A model generated the notes under the pieces. The model saw only the letters and a program-made list of their open reading frames with translations. It was not told the origin of the DNA and searched no databases. Source: Paenibacillus camerounensis (GTDB lineage: Bacteria > Bacillota > Bacilli > Paenibacillales > Paenibacillaceae). From it: a DNA stretch of 64,000 bases. Numbering within the stretch: position 1 is the stretch's first letter; every line of letters begins with the position of its first letter. Location: contig NZ_CCDG010000061.1 in NCBI RefSeq assembly GCF_000723885.1, positions 1 through 64,000 on the forward strand, given 5' to 3'. Of this stretch, positions 1 through 8,442 are shown piece after piece. Made by a program: the position numbers and the translations under genes.

Positions 1-164
1 GTGGGGGTTGGTATCAGGTCGTTTCTTCCATGTCTCCTGATTCTTCACGTCCACCCCTCCTTTATTTTTCATCGGAGTTATCCACATTTTTTTGCATTGT
101 ATAATTTCCTGTGCAGCAAAAAAGACCCCGGCGGAGTCTTTCATACTGTTGTGGTATTTAATTG
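1..164. other. Intergenic edge with no supported gene
   Basis: No convincing coding sequence is visible. An open frame runs across it on the plus strand, but it lacks a ribosome binding site and homology that I recognise. The only readable element is the terminator at 115-141. Confidence 0.6.
115..141 (-). terminator. Intrinsic terminator after the GNAT gene
   Basis: AAAGAC at 121-126 pairs with GTCTTT at 136-141 and is extended by inner G-C pairs. Read on the minus strand the stem is followed by a run of six T. It lies just beyond the GNAT stop codon and should end the fni-GNAT transcript. Confidence 0.75.
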
Positions 165-638
165 CTACAGCTTCTTAGACATCGAAATATCGGTAATCCC
201 GTATCCCATTTTTTGATACAGCTTGAGGGCCCGTTCATTATCGCCGAACACATGCAGGCCGATCTGCGTGACGCCCATGGAACGCGCCTCGTCATCCAGC
301 AGAGCCAGCGCTCTGCTGCCATACCCGTTACGCTGATACGGCTCGAAGATGTAGAAATCATAAATAAAGGCTTCCTTACCCTGGCGGCCACGGTTTACAT
401 TGAACCAGATATAGCCGGCCTGGGTGCCTGTTTCTTCCTCAACGACGGAATACAGATAGGCCCCTTCCGTATAAAGGCCCTGCGGCAGAAAACGGGTCAT
501 TTCCTCCTGCGACAGCTTCATCGCCGTCTCCTGATCCCATGCGCCGATTCTTACTTTATCCTCCGCATAATCGCGGGTTGCCTGCTGCAAAAAAAATTGA
601 AAGGCAGGCTCGTCCATCCGGACCAGCTTAATCATCAT
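165..638 (-). CDS. GNAT family N-acetyltransferase
   Basis: 157 residues, the normal size for a single GNAT domain. The acetyl-CoA binding loop is visible as YQRNGYGSRAL around residues 104-114, and the usual C-terminal strand with ALKLYQKMGY follows. This family transfers an acetyl group from acetyl-CoA to an amine; the substrate cannot be read from the sequence. The ATG is preceded by AAAGGAAG at good spacing. It starts 23 nt after the fni stop and is probably co-transcribed with it, although nothing ties it to carotenoid synthesis. A terminator lies directly downstream. Confidence 0.85.
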   Translation of the reverse strand: MMIKLVRMDEPAFQFFLQQATRDYAEDKVRIGAWDQETAMKLSQEEMTRFLPQGLYTEGAYLYSVVEEETGTQAGYIWFNVNRGRQGKEAFIYDFYIFEPYQRNGYGSRALALLDDEARSMGVTQIGLHVFGDNERALKLYQKMGYGITDISMSKKL

Positions 639-661
639 TCAGCACTTCCTTTATACTTCTG

Positions 662-1792
662 TTATTGTTGCCGCCGGAGCAGCCGGGAGGTGCCGCGCAG
701 CGCAGACAGATCGGGCGCGCCAATGCCGAACATCGCGATCCGCAGCTCCAGCTCCGCCTGGGCCAGCGCCCGGTCGAGCGCTTCCTCGGATTCCACTGCC
801 GGGCCGAGCAGATTCCGGCCGAAGCCGGCGAGGTCGGCACCGAGCGCTATCGCCTTAGCCGCATCGACGCCGTGCCTGAGGCCGCCGCTGCCGATCAGCG
901 CACCGTGCGGCGCGGCCGCCCGTACCCCGCGGATGCATTCAGCCGTCGGAATGCCCCAGTCGGCGAAGGCTTCCGCCGCTGCCCGGCGCACCGGATCGGT
1001 GCTGCGGAATTTCTCCACCTGGCTCCATGAGGTGCCGCCGGCACCAGCGACGTCGATAAAGGCAGCGCCGGCATTATACAGCCTGAGCGCCGTCCCCCCG
1101 TCAATCCCCCAGCCGACCTCCTTGATGCCCACCGGCACCGGCAGCGCCCGGCAGACCTTCTCGATCGCTGCAAGCAGAGAAGCAAAGCCGGTATTGCCTT
1201 CCGGCTGGAAGACCTCCTGCAGCCCGTTCAGATGCAGCACAAGCCAGTCCGCACCTGCAATGTCTACAGCACGGCGGCATTCCTCCACGCCGAAGCCGTA
1301 GGACAGCTGGACGGCGCCGATATTGGCGATGACGGGAATTCCCGGAGCCCGCTCCCGTACCCGGAAGGTCTCGGCCAGCTCCGCCCGCTCCACCGCCGCC
1401 CGTACCGAGCCGACACCAAGCGCCCAGCCGCGCCGCTCTGCAGCTTCAGCCAGCCGGTCATTGATCGCACCGGTCGCCTTGCTGCCGCCGGTCATCGAGC
1501 TGATAAGCAGCGGGGTCCGCAGCTGGCGTCCCAAAAAGGACGTCTGCAGTGAAATATCATCGAAATTCAGCTCAGGCAGCGCATTGTGAAGGAAGCGGTA
1601 TTCTTCCAGGCCGGTAGTTATGCCGCTGCCTCCCACCGCCTCATTCAGACAGAGCCGCACATGCTCCAGCTTACGCTCGCCTGTTGTGGAGGAAGGCAGC
1701 AGGGACTTCTCCCCTGCGCTGCCCGGCAGAAGCGGGTCCCCGTCCGCTTGAGCCGCTAAGGATGTTGTAGTGTGTATCGGCAATTGCTCCAT
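662..1792 (-). CDS. fni: Type 2 isopentenyl-diphosphate delta-isomerase
   Basis: 376 residues, close to the usual length of about 350. It interconverts isopentenyl and dimethylallyl diphosphate using FMN and NAD(P)H, so it feeds prenyl precursors to the carotenoid operon upstream. Diagnostic segments include SSMTGG near residue 97, ANIGAVQLSYG, a central GIKEVGWG and the phosphate-binding GSGGLRHGVDAAKAIALGAD near the C terminus. The ATG follows GGAGGAG at 5 nt. It is separated from crtP by 130 nt holding its own extended -10 promoter, so it can be expressed independently of the crt operon. Confidence in the family is high. Confidence 0.93.
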   Translation of the reverse strand: MEQLPIHTTTSLAAQADGDPLLPGSAGEKSLLPSSTTGERKLEHVRLCLNEAVGGSGITTGLEEYRFLHNALPELNFDDISLQTSFLGRQLRTPLLISSMTGGSKATGAINDRLAEAAERRGWALGVGSVRAAVERAELAETFRVRERAPGIPVIANIGAVQLSYGFGVEECRRAVDIAGADWLVLHLNGLQEVFQPEGNTGFASLLAAIEKVCRALPVPVGIKEVGWGIDGGTALRLYNAGAAFIDVAGAGGTSWSQVEKFRSTDPVRRAAAEAFADWGIPTAECIRGVRAAAPHGALIGSGGLRHGVDAAKAIALGADLAGFGRNLLGPAVESEEALDRALAQAELELRIAMFGIGAPDLSALRGTSRLLRRQQ

Positions 1793-1837
1793 GCTGTCTC
1801 CTCCTCTGCCTTCTCATTTTGTAAATCCGTAACCGCC

Positions 1838-1860
1838 AAATGCCGGAGCAGCCGGCATCT
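1838..1860 (-). other. Hairpin in the fni leader
   Basis: ATGCCGG and CCGGCAT form a perfect 7-bp stem around a 5-nt loop between the fni promoter and its start codon. There is no T run on the minus side, so it may be an attenuator-like or stabilising leader structure rather than a terminator of crtP. Confidence 0.4.
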
Positions 1861-1874
1861 CTTGCCAAGCACGC

Positions 1875-1886
1875 TTCATTATAGCA
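1875..1886 (-). promoter_or_regulatory. Extended -10 promoter for fni
   Basis: On the minus strand TGC precedes a perfect TATAAT (1878-1883), an extended -10 element of the sigma-A type. No good -35 hexamer is seen at 17 bp. It lies about 86 nt upstream of the fni ATG. Confidence 0.6.
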
Positions 1887-1922
1887 CCGCCGCCCCGCAA
1901 ATAACAGAAAGGCCGGCCTCTC

Positions 1923-3398
1923 CTAGCTTCCGCCTGCAATATGCTCACCTACAAGCCTCCCCGACAGGGATACGACCGGTGTTCCTCCTCCGGGATGGGT
2001 GGTTCCGCCCACATACCATAACCCCTGAATATCCCTGGATCGGTTGGCCGGACGGAAGAAGGTCTGGCGGACGGAATTGGAGGATATGCCGTAGATAGCC
2101 CCCCGGTGGGCGAGAGTATCATCGGCAAGATGCTGCGGCGTATAGCGCTGAAGGACCTCCGCCTGATCCAGCCCTGCGATGCCGAAGTTCTCCAGCGTGT
2201 CCGTCACCCGGCGCCCGTATGCCTCCGCCTCACTGTTCCAGTCGCAGGCACGGTCAAGATAAGGTGCATTGGCCAGAATGAACAAATTGCTGCCGTCCTC
2301 AGGAGCCATGCCGGGCTCAGAGCAGCCGGAGTGACAGACATACACTGCCGGATTTTGCGGCGGGCGTCTTTTGGCAAATATGTCAGTGAACTCAGGCTCA
2401 TACTGCTCCGGAAAAAACACCGTATGATGCAACAGCTGCTCATATTTCCGCCTCACACCGGCAAGTGTCACAAGACCCGACAATGACGGCTCATAGCGTG
2501 CAATTCTGCGGTCGCTCATTGCCCGGCGTGCGGATTCCGGCAGCAGCATGCGGCTGACGCTCAGCACATCTCCGCCGGCAATTACGGTTCTTGCAGGGTA
2601 GAAGCCCCGTGAAGTCTCTACTCCTTCCACTTTACCGCGGACAGCAGAGATGCCGGTAACCTCTGTATCGGTAACAATCTCTACGCCAAGCTGCCGGGCC
2701 AGCGCCGCCAGCCCTTCCACCAGCTTATATGTACCGCCCTTAACCCCATATACCCCAAGTCGCGCCTCCACATGCCCCAGCATGGCAAATATCGCCGGAG
2801 ACCGGTAAGGGGACGAGCCGACATAAGTGGCATAACGGCCCAGCATAGCCAGTGTATTAGGATGCCTGAAATAACGCTGAAGCAGCGACTGCAGTGTAAG
2901 AAACGGCCTTACCCGCAGCAGATCGCGCACAAGCGGCAAAGACAGCTTATCCTTCCACGAGAGCAGCAGCCGGTTCAGAAACTGCTTTTCGCTTAACCGG
3001 TAGAGCAGCTCAGCTTCAGCCATAAATTCCGTATAGCGCCCGGCATCCTGTGAAGAATAGGCGGCTATCTGCTCAAGCATAAACGGTGTATCCTTGGACA
3101 GATCAACCGTATGGCCGTCTGCAAAAACATTCCTTGTTCTCGGCTCCAGCTCATACAGCTCGGCATAGTCCTCCATCTCAGCCCCGGCAAGCTCATACAG
3201 CGAACGGAATACATGCGGCATGGTTATTGTACTGGGCCCCCTGTCAAAGGTATACCCCTGCTCTTTAACCCGCTGCAGCTTACCGCCGGGGTAAGCCTGC
3301 CTTTCCAGTACAGTTATCTTCCAGCCCTTTGCAGCCAGCGTAACTGCACAGGACAGGCTGCCGAAGCCGGCCCCGATTATAACCGCCTGCTTATTCAA
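1923..3398 (-). CDS. crtP: CrtP-like carotenoid oxygenase (desaturase family)
   Basis: 491 residues. The FAD dinucleotide motif GAGFGSLSCA is near residue 8 and the desaturase signature GGTTHPGGGTP is near the C terminus. Segments such as YVGSSPY and RGAIYGISSNS resemble staphylococcal CrtP, the diapolycopene oxygenase that oxidises a terminal methyl group, more than the CrtN desaturases. I start it at TTG (3398): GGAGG lies 8 nt upstream and the TTGA overlaps the stop of the glycosyltransferase gene, giving translational coupling. The frame stays open further upstream, but that stretch lies inside the preceding gene. Last gene of the crt operon. The exact oxidation step is inferred from resemblance. 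Confidence 0.85.
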   Translation of the reverse strand: MNKQAVIIGAGFGSLSCAVTLAAKGWKITVLERQAYPGGKLQRVKEQGYTFDRGPSTITMPHVFRSLYELAGAEMEDYAELYELEPRTRNVFADGHTVDLSKDTPFMLEQIAAYSSQDAGRYTEFMAEAELLYRLSEKQFLNRLLLSWKDKLSLPLVRDLLRVRPFLTLQSLLQRYFRHPNTLAMLGRYATYVGSSPYRSPAIFAMLGHVEARLGVYGVKGGTYKLVEGLAALARQLGVEIVTDTEVTGISAVRGKVEGVETSRGFYPARTVIAGGDVLSVSRMLLPESARRAMSDRRIARYEPSLSGLVTLAGVRRKYEQLLHHTVFFPEQYEPEFTDIFAKRRPPQNPAVYVCHSGCSEPGMAPEDGSNLFILANAPYLDRACDWNSEAEAYGRRVTDTLENFGIAGLDQAEVLQRYTPQHLADDTLAHRGAIYGISSNSVRQTFFRPANRSRDIQGLWYVGGTTHPGGGTPVVSLSGRLVGEHIAGGS

Positions 3399-4603
3399 CG
3401 GTAACGCCTCCCTTTCCATATATAGCCCTGGCCGGATACACCTCCGCGCCACGATGCAGCTGCAATAGCAATCAGGCTTACAATTGCCGCCGGCAGCAGC
3501 ATGCAGTGCCAGAAGGGCTGCCGGCCGGCGGCATCGGCCGTTCTTTTGACAGCGGCTCCGGCCGCGATGGCCGCGCCCGCCCAGAGCAGCGCCGGTGTCA
3601 GCCCGGTAACTATATTCCAAAGCGCAGCAATTACCGGAAAAACGTACAGCAGGGAATAGAACAGCAGGACCCCGAGCAGCAGCAGCGGCTTGCGTCCAAG
3701 GCCGGCATATATATTTTTGCGGTAGCCCCTCCAGACCTCTCCGGCATTGTGATACATCCGCATTTCTGTATGTTCTGTAATATCTGCCAAGGTTACCGGC
3801 TCACCGGCAAGCTTGACTGCTCTGGCCAGCGCCATATCATCCACCAGCTGATTACGGATGCCGCTGTGCCCTCCGCAGCGCTGATAGGAGTCCCTGTGAA
3901 TCAGCATGAATCCGCCGTGGGCGGCCACAAACCGCGGGTCCCTTGAACGGCGGACCAGCGGGACCGGCAGATGGCAGATAATCGTGAACATCATCAGCGG
4001 AACAGCGAGGCGCTCCAGCCAGGAGCCGGTCAGCTGCCTGGGAAATCCGGTAATCAATCCGCTGCCCTGAAGCCCGGCTGCGGCTAATGCCGCGCTCAGC
4101 GCCTGTGGCTGCAGCCGGATGTCTGCATCCAGGAACAGCAGCCACTCTCCGGCGGCGGCCTCCGCCAGCTGGGCGCAGGCATGGCATTTGCCTGCCCAGC
4201 CTTCCGGCAGAGCGGCACCTGCAAGTACTTGTGTCCGTGCGCCTCCGGCCGCTGCGGCAAGCGCTGCAGTGCCATCGGAAGAACGGTCATCCAGTACGAT
4301 AATCTCGACCGGGCGTCCAGCCGTGCTGCAGGCAAGCACAGAGTTCAGGCAGGCGGTTATGTTCGCCGCTTCATCGCGCGCCGGAATCAGCACGGAAATG
4401 GCGGGGGCCTGTGAAGCTGCGGACTCCAGCCGGTATTTTGTATCCGCTGCACCTGCCGCTTCCTGCCTTTGCTGTTCACTCTCAGGCCCTGCCGGCCCCT
4501 CTCTGTACTGTGCCCCTAGCACCGGAAGCCTTGAAGCATTCCATACGGCAAAAGCCAGCTGCAGCAGGATCACTGCGGTTATGCCTTGCAGAACAGCAAT
4601 CAT
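3395..4603 (-). CDS. crtQ: CrtQ-like carotenoid glycosyltransferase (GT2)
   Basis: 402 residues. An N-terminal membrane segment (about 5-25) precedes a family 2 glycosyltransferase fold: ISVLIPARDEAANI, then VLDDRSSDGT, then LFLDADI carrying the metal-binding DxD, then the VDDMALARAVK region. Two or more membrane segments lie in the C-terminal third, and the protein ends with WKGRRY, a tail resembling staphylococcal CrtQ. It should transfer a sugar to a carotenoid carboxyl or hydroxyl at the membrane. It overlaps the acyltransferase by ATGA and crtP by TTGA. The local sequence is rich in Ala and Gly. Sugar donor and acceptor are unknown. Confidence 0.82.
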   Translation of the reverse strand: MIAVLQGITAVILLQLAFAVWNASRLPVLGAQYREGPAGPESEQQRQEAAGAADTKYRLESAASQAPAISVLIPARDEAANITACLNSVLACSTAGRPVEIIVLDDRSSDGTAALAAAAGGARTQVLAGAALPEGWAGKCHACAQLAEAAAGEWLLFLDADIRLQPQALSAALAAAGLQGSGLITGFPRQLTGSWLERLAVPLMMFTIICHLPVPLVRRSRDPRFVAAHGGFMLIHRDSYQRCGGHSGIRNQLVDDMALARAVKLAGEPVTLADITEHTEMRMYHNAGEVWRGYRKNIYAGLGRKPLLLLGVLLFYSLLYVFPVIAALWNIVTGLTPALLWAGAAIAAGAAVKRTADAAGRQPFWHCMLLPAAIVSLIAIAAASWRGGVSGQGYIWKGRRYR

Positions 4604-5334
4604 CGGCCCCCCCTCCGCCAGGCATCATATCTTTCATGAACCGAGCCGCCTGTCTTCATCAGCGGCTCGAAGCCGGCCGGCATATGCCCCTGGTGCTCAA
4701 GAATCAGCCGGCGGTGGCCATCCAGCTGCTCCCGCAGGCAGGAGGCCAGCAGCGCCGTAACGCTGTGTCTGTCCATAGCTTTCCATGGATGGATCTGAGG
4801 CGGGCCGGCCACAAGCGTCGCCTCCGGCTTGGGATGGAAAAACAGCCCGTGATACAGGGTTACCGGGACTACTGCAGTATCGGGACACAGGCGGAGTACA
4901 ACGGCTGCCCCTTCCTTGAGCTCCAGCGGACGGTGCTCAAGCGGCAGAAGCTCGCCTTCAGGATACATCCACACACTGCCACCTTCACTAAGGAGCCTTG
5001 CAGTATAGCGCAGGGAGGCCCTGACATCGGCAGGCTCGCTGCGGTTGATTGAATAAGCGCCCAAGCGGCGGAAAAACTGAAATTTGCGCAGCTGGGCTTC
5101 CTCCATCATGAAATACTGCCGGCGCCGGGTTAGCAATTTTGCCGCATGATATGCCAGCAGTCCGTCCCACCAGGAGCTGTGGTTCATAATGTAGAGTACC
5201 GGCCTGTCTCCGGCTGACGCCGGCTGCAGATCACCTGATATTCCGATGGCACGGAAATGCCTGCGCAGCAGATACAAGGAATTGTATCTGTAGAACAGGG
5301 CATCAAAGCTTGACGATTTGGCCGCTTCGAGCAT
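4600..5334 (-). CDS. PlsC-like acyltransferase in the carotenoid operon
   Basis: 244 residues with lysophospholipid acyltransferase motifs: NHSSWWDGLL (the HX4D catalytic block) near residue 52 and MYPEGELL near residue 119. This family moves an acyl chain onto a hydroxyl. Its place between the CruF-like hydratase and the glycosyltransferase suggests that it acylates the carotenoid-bound sugar, as the unrelated CrtO does for staphyloxanthin. It overlaps the cruF-like gene by 32 nt and the glycosyltransferase by 4 nt. A plain glycerolipid acyltransferase is an alternative, but the operon position argues against it. Confidence 0.8.
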   Translation of the reverse strand: MLEAAKSSSFDALFYRYNSLYLLRRHFRAIGISGDLQPASAGDRPVLYIMNHSSWWDGLLAYHAAKLLTRRRQYFMMEEAQLRKFQFFRRLGAYSINRSEPADVRASLRYTARLLSEGGSVWMYPEGELLPLEHRPLELKEGAAVVLRLCPDTAVVPVTLYHGLFFHPKPEATLVAGPPQIHPWKAMDRHSVTALLASCLREQLDGHRRLILEHQGHMPAGFEPLMKTGGSVHERYDAWRRGGR

Positions 5335-6088
5335 AGCGCAGACTCCCTTCCGCGAGTACAGCCCCTATACCGGCAATTATTATACAAAGAGGCAGTCCCT
5401 CTCGGAGGCCGACAAGACCGAACATCATTAGAACAGCCTGATAGAGCCGGGTGCCGAGCCGGACAGTCTTGGGTGATATCCGGACTGCGGGCACGAAGAA
5501 GGACAGCAGCGAGCCCGCAATCAGCCAGCCGGCAAAATTGCTCCAGGGCACTCCGTAAAAGCCGCCCCCGTCCCCCCAGGTCCAGAACCCCCGTGCATGT
5601 GCCACGGGGTCAAGCACCAGATCCAGCAGGACGGTCCAGAAGCCGACCTGTGCCGCCCGCAGCAGCAGAAGTCGCCAGCCTGACTGCCCGAAGTCCCGGC
5701 TCAGCAGGACGGCATTGCCGACAACGGCGATCCAGGCAAATCCCAGCGTGACCGGCACACCGTACACCAGCGGCCCGAGAATATCGGAATAACTGTAGCT
5801 GCCGAACAGGTGCCCGGTATGAACGCCGAGCCATTCTACCCCCATTCCGCAGGTCCAGATCAGCGCAGCGGATAGCAGAAAAGGGAACGGCTTCAGCTGA
5901 CGCGGAAAAATGACTGACTGGTCGGCCATATAGGTCTGTACATGTCCCTTGATAATTAGTTCACCAGCATACACTGCATAAAAGACCAGAAATAGACCGT
6001 TTGAAAACTGCAGCCCCTGCGGAACACTGAAAAAAATCAGCAGCAGAGCGCCAATACTATACCAGAGCCAGAATACAGTCCTGATCAT
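5303..6088 (-). CDS. cruF: CruF-like carotenoid 1',2'-hydratase
   Basis: 261 residues, largely hydrophobic with several predicted membrane spans. It matches the carotenoid biosynthesis family that includes CruF and bacterioruberin hydratases: a GVEWLGVHTGHLFGSYSY block near residue 82, and DLVLDPVAHARGFWTW followed by GVPWSNFAGWL around residues 156-190, keeping the conserved Glu, Asp and His. The enzyme adds water to a terminal double bond, creating the tertiary hydroxyl that can be glycosylated. The ATG directly follows the crtM stop (TAGATG). Family assignment is firm; the precise substrate is inferred. Confidence 0.82.
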   Translation of the reverse strand: MIRTVFWLWYSIGALLLIFFSVPQGLQFSNGLFLVFYAVYAGELIIKGHVQTYMADQSVIFPRQLKPFPFLLSAALIWTCGMGVEWLGVHTGHLFGSYSYSDILGPLVYGVPVTLGFAWIAVVGNAVLLSRDFGQSGWRLLLLRAAQVGFWTVLLDLVLDPVAHARGFWTWGDGGGFYGVPWSNFAGWLIAGSLLSFFVPAVRISPKTVRLGTRLYQAVLMMFGLVGLREGLPLCIIIAGIGAVLAEGSLRYARSGQIVKL

Positions 6089-6952
6089 CTACAGCACCGC
6101 AGCCAGTCTGGATGCATAACGTGCCGCTGTATGGCCCAGCATCCGCAGCTTGGCTTCATCGCTGACATACGCCCTGTTGCGGAAAACATCGTACCCGGCT
6201 TCAGCCACCGATTCCAGAATAGCTGCATAGAATGCTGCCGCCAGTTCGACTGCGAGGCCGCTCTCCGGCGGATAAGTCTCTATATGGGCAAGCCCCTTCT
6301 CGAACCAGCCCAGCGCTTCCCGTCGGAGGTCTTCGATGATGTTCACGAAACGCTGGTCGACAAGACCCGATTCCAGCTCCTCCTGGCTGTAACCGTATTT
6401 CTGCATAAGCTCAAGGGGCACATAACGCCTGCCCCGGCGCAGATCCTCTCCGACATCACGGATAATATTGACAATCTGCATACCGATGCCCAGCGAAATG
6501 CCGGCCGCCTGTACATCTTCATCCGAATCTTCGCGCAATACCGGCAGCAGCATCTCACCGACAGTACCGGCCACAAGGTAACAATAGTCTTCCAGCTCCG
6601 CCATAGTCTCATAATGAGTGAACGTCAGATCCCCCAGCTGTCCTTGCATCTGCAGCAGGAACGGTTCCCGCGTAAGGCCCGGGAAGCTGGCGAACAGCCA
6701 GCGGAGTGCCGGCCAGATAAAGTGCCCTTCCGCTTCCTCAAGCCGTATGAAAAGCCGGCGCAGCTCATGAATGGTATACGGCGACTTCTCCGGCTCATCC
6801 ACACTGTCGTCAATAATCCGGCAGAAGGCATAAATCACATGTACAGCTTCACGGCGCGGACTCGGCAGTCCGGCAAAAGCCTTATGAAAGGAGGTCGAGC
6901 CCTTCTTCATCAATTCCTCACACTCGCGCATAATGCTCTCGTTAATCATCAA
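6089..6952 (-). CDS. crtM: Dehydrosqualene/phytoene synthase
   Basis: 287 residues, typical for CrtM/CrtB. It condenses two prenyl diphosphates head to head. Both Asp-rich metal sites are present: DDSVDE near residue 48 and DVGEDLRRGRRYVP near residue 165, as well as the family segment AFCRIID. With CrtN- and CrtP-like partners I expect farnesyl diphosphate as substrate (C30, dehydrosqualene), but C40 phytoene cannot be excluded from sequence. The start overlaps the previous stop by 4 nt, indicating coupling. Confidence 0.88.
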   Translation of the reverse strand: MMINESIMRECEELMKKGSTSFHKAFAGLPSPRREAVHVIYAFCRIIDDSVDEPEKSPYTIHELRRLFIRLEEAEGHFIWPALRWLFASFPGLTREPFLLQMQGQLGDLTFTHYETMAELEDYCYLVAGTVGEMLLPVLREDSDEDVQAAGISLGIGMQIVNIIRDVGEDLRRGRRYVPLELMQKYGYSQEELESGLVDQRFVNIIEDLRREALGWFEKGLAHIETYPPESGLAVELAAAFYAAILESVAEAGYDVFRNRAYVSDEAKLRMLGHTAARYASRLAAVL

Positions 6953-8442
6953 TTCATCTCCTTCATGAGTTCATGGACAGCCATCCGTGCACCCTGCATA
7001 ACAATCGGCACACCTCCGCCGGGATGGACAGAGGCGCCTGCGGCATATAGGCCTTTGATCGGATACGGCTTAGGCTGAGGCCGGAAGACGCCTAGCTGGC
7101 TCAGCACCGGGGCAATACCGAAGCTCCCGCCACCGTAGAGGCCTTCCTTGTGCGCATCCGCCGGCGTACGGAGCTTTTTCCATACAAGACTGGACTTCAG
7201 ACCCGGAAACCCTCTCTGCTCCGCATCCTCCAATACACGTTCGGCCAGAGAACCGGCCAGGGTATCCCAATCCAGCTCCGGATCAGCCGGAACAGGAATC
7301 AGGAAGTACAGCACGCTTTCTCCGGGAGGTGCAGCGCTGTCATCCACAGCTGCCGGATTAAACACGTAATAGGAGGGCAGCTGTGAAATTCTGCCGCGGT
7401 CAAATAATTCACGCAAGTTATCATTCAGGCTGTCCGGCAGGAAGAACTGATGGGTCTCTGCTTCCGGCCAGCGTCTGTCCGTCCCGGCATAGATCAGCAC
7501 ACAGCCTGAGGAGGGCTGATACCTGCTGCGCTTGAGCGTGCCCTTAACTGAGTTACGCTTCACAGGCGCAGCTCCGGCGAACAGCTCTGCCGGCAGCAGC
7601 TGCTCCAGCAGTGGAAATTCGCCATTGTACAGCACGGCATCATACGAATGCCGGACACCACCGGCAACGATACCGGTGCACCGCCCGTCTTCAACATGCA
7701 GGCTCTCTACCTCTGTACCGGTGTGAATCTCAACTCCGCGGCTCAGCAGCTCACGGGAGAGGATACGCGGCAGCTGTCCATAACCGCCCTTCAGCATCCA
7801 GATGCCGAAGGCGCTCTCCGCATACGGCAGCATCGTGTATATGCCCGGGGTGCGGAACGGGGCGCCGCCGATGTACAGGCTCTGCAGGGAAAAGGCGTCC
7901 CGCAGCTCCTCGCTGCGGAAATAGCTGCCTACCGCCGACCGGAGGCTTCGGTAGGCACGCAGACGGCTCATCAGCCGCAGATTCGCCGGGCTGAAGAATT
8001 CACGCCACCGGGGGAACGGCTGCTCCAGGAAGGAGGCCTTGCCCCGAGGGAACAGTCCGGCCATATCATCCATAAACCGGAGGAAGCCGCTGCCCTCTCC
8101 GGGGAATTCACGTTCAATCTCCGCGGCCTGCTCTTCCAGGCCTGCTACCTTGGTCAGCACACGCCCGCTCCGGAAGTGAATCCGGCAGAGCGGATCGCAG
8201 CGCAGCAGCTCAAGGCTGCCGGGCGGAAGCCCGCCTTCCTCGAGAATGCCGTTCAGCATCTCCGGCAGCAGTACAATGGTCGGCCCCTGGTCAATCCGGT
8301 ACGGCCCCTCCTCTTCAAAAGCGACCCGGCCGCCCACCCGGTCGGCACGCTCATAAATCACGACCTCCTGCCCCTGTCTGCTCAGCAGCAGCGCCGCAGT
8401 CAGCCCGCCGATGCCGCCGCCGACAATAGCTACGCGGCTCAC
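6949..8442 (-). CDS. CrtN-like carotenoid desaturase, second copy
   Basis: 497 residues. The N-terminal FAD fold is VAIVGGGIGGLTAALLLS at residues 4-21, the substrate region contains SLQSLYIGGAPF and the C terminus has AGASVHPGGGVPIVM. It is diverged from the neighbouring crtN copy, which suggests a different task, for example a further oxidation step such as that assigned to crtNc in bacilli, or an extra desaturation. GTG start; GTGA overlaps the stop of the upstream gene. The family is certain, the reaction is not. Confidence 0.8.
   Translation of the reverse strand: MSRVAIVGGGIGGLTAALLLSRQGQEVVIYERADRVGGRVAFEEEGPYRIDQGPTIVLLPEMLNGILEEGGLPPGSLELLRCDPLCRIHFRSGRVLTKVAGLEEQAAEIEREFPGEGSGFLRFMDDMAGLFPRGKASFLEQPFPRWREFFSPANLRLMSRLRAYRSLRSAVGSYFRSEELRDAFSLQSLYIGGAPFRTPGIYTMLPYAESAFGIWMLKGGYGQLPRILSRELLSRGVEIHTGTEVESLHVEDGRCTGIVAGGVRHSYDAVLYNGEFPLLEQLLPAELFAGAAPVKRNSVKGTLKRSRYQPSSGCVLIYAGTDRRWPEAETHQFFLPDSLNDNLRELFDRGRISQLPSYYVFNPAAVDDSAAPPGESVLYFLIPVPADPELDWDTLAGSLAERVLEDAEQRGFPGLKSSLVWKKLRTPADAHKEGLYGGGSFGIAPVLSQLGVFRPQPKPYPIKGLYAAGASVHPGGGVPIVMQGARMAVHELMKEMN

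Noticed and set aside
162..1301. Long plus-strand open frame opposite fni
   Set aside because: It is antisense to a well-supported gene, is rich in Arg, Ser and Pro as GC-rich shadow frames are, and has no ribosome site.
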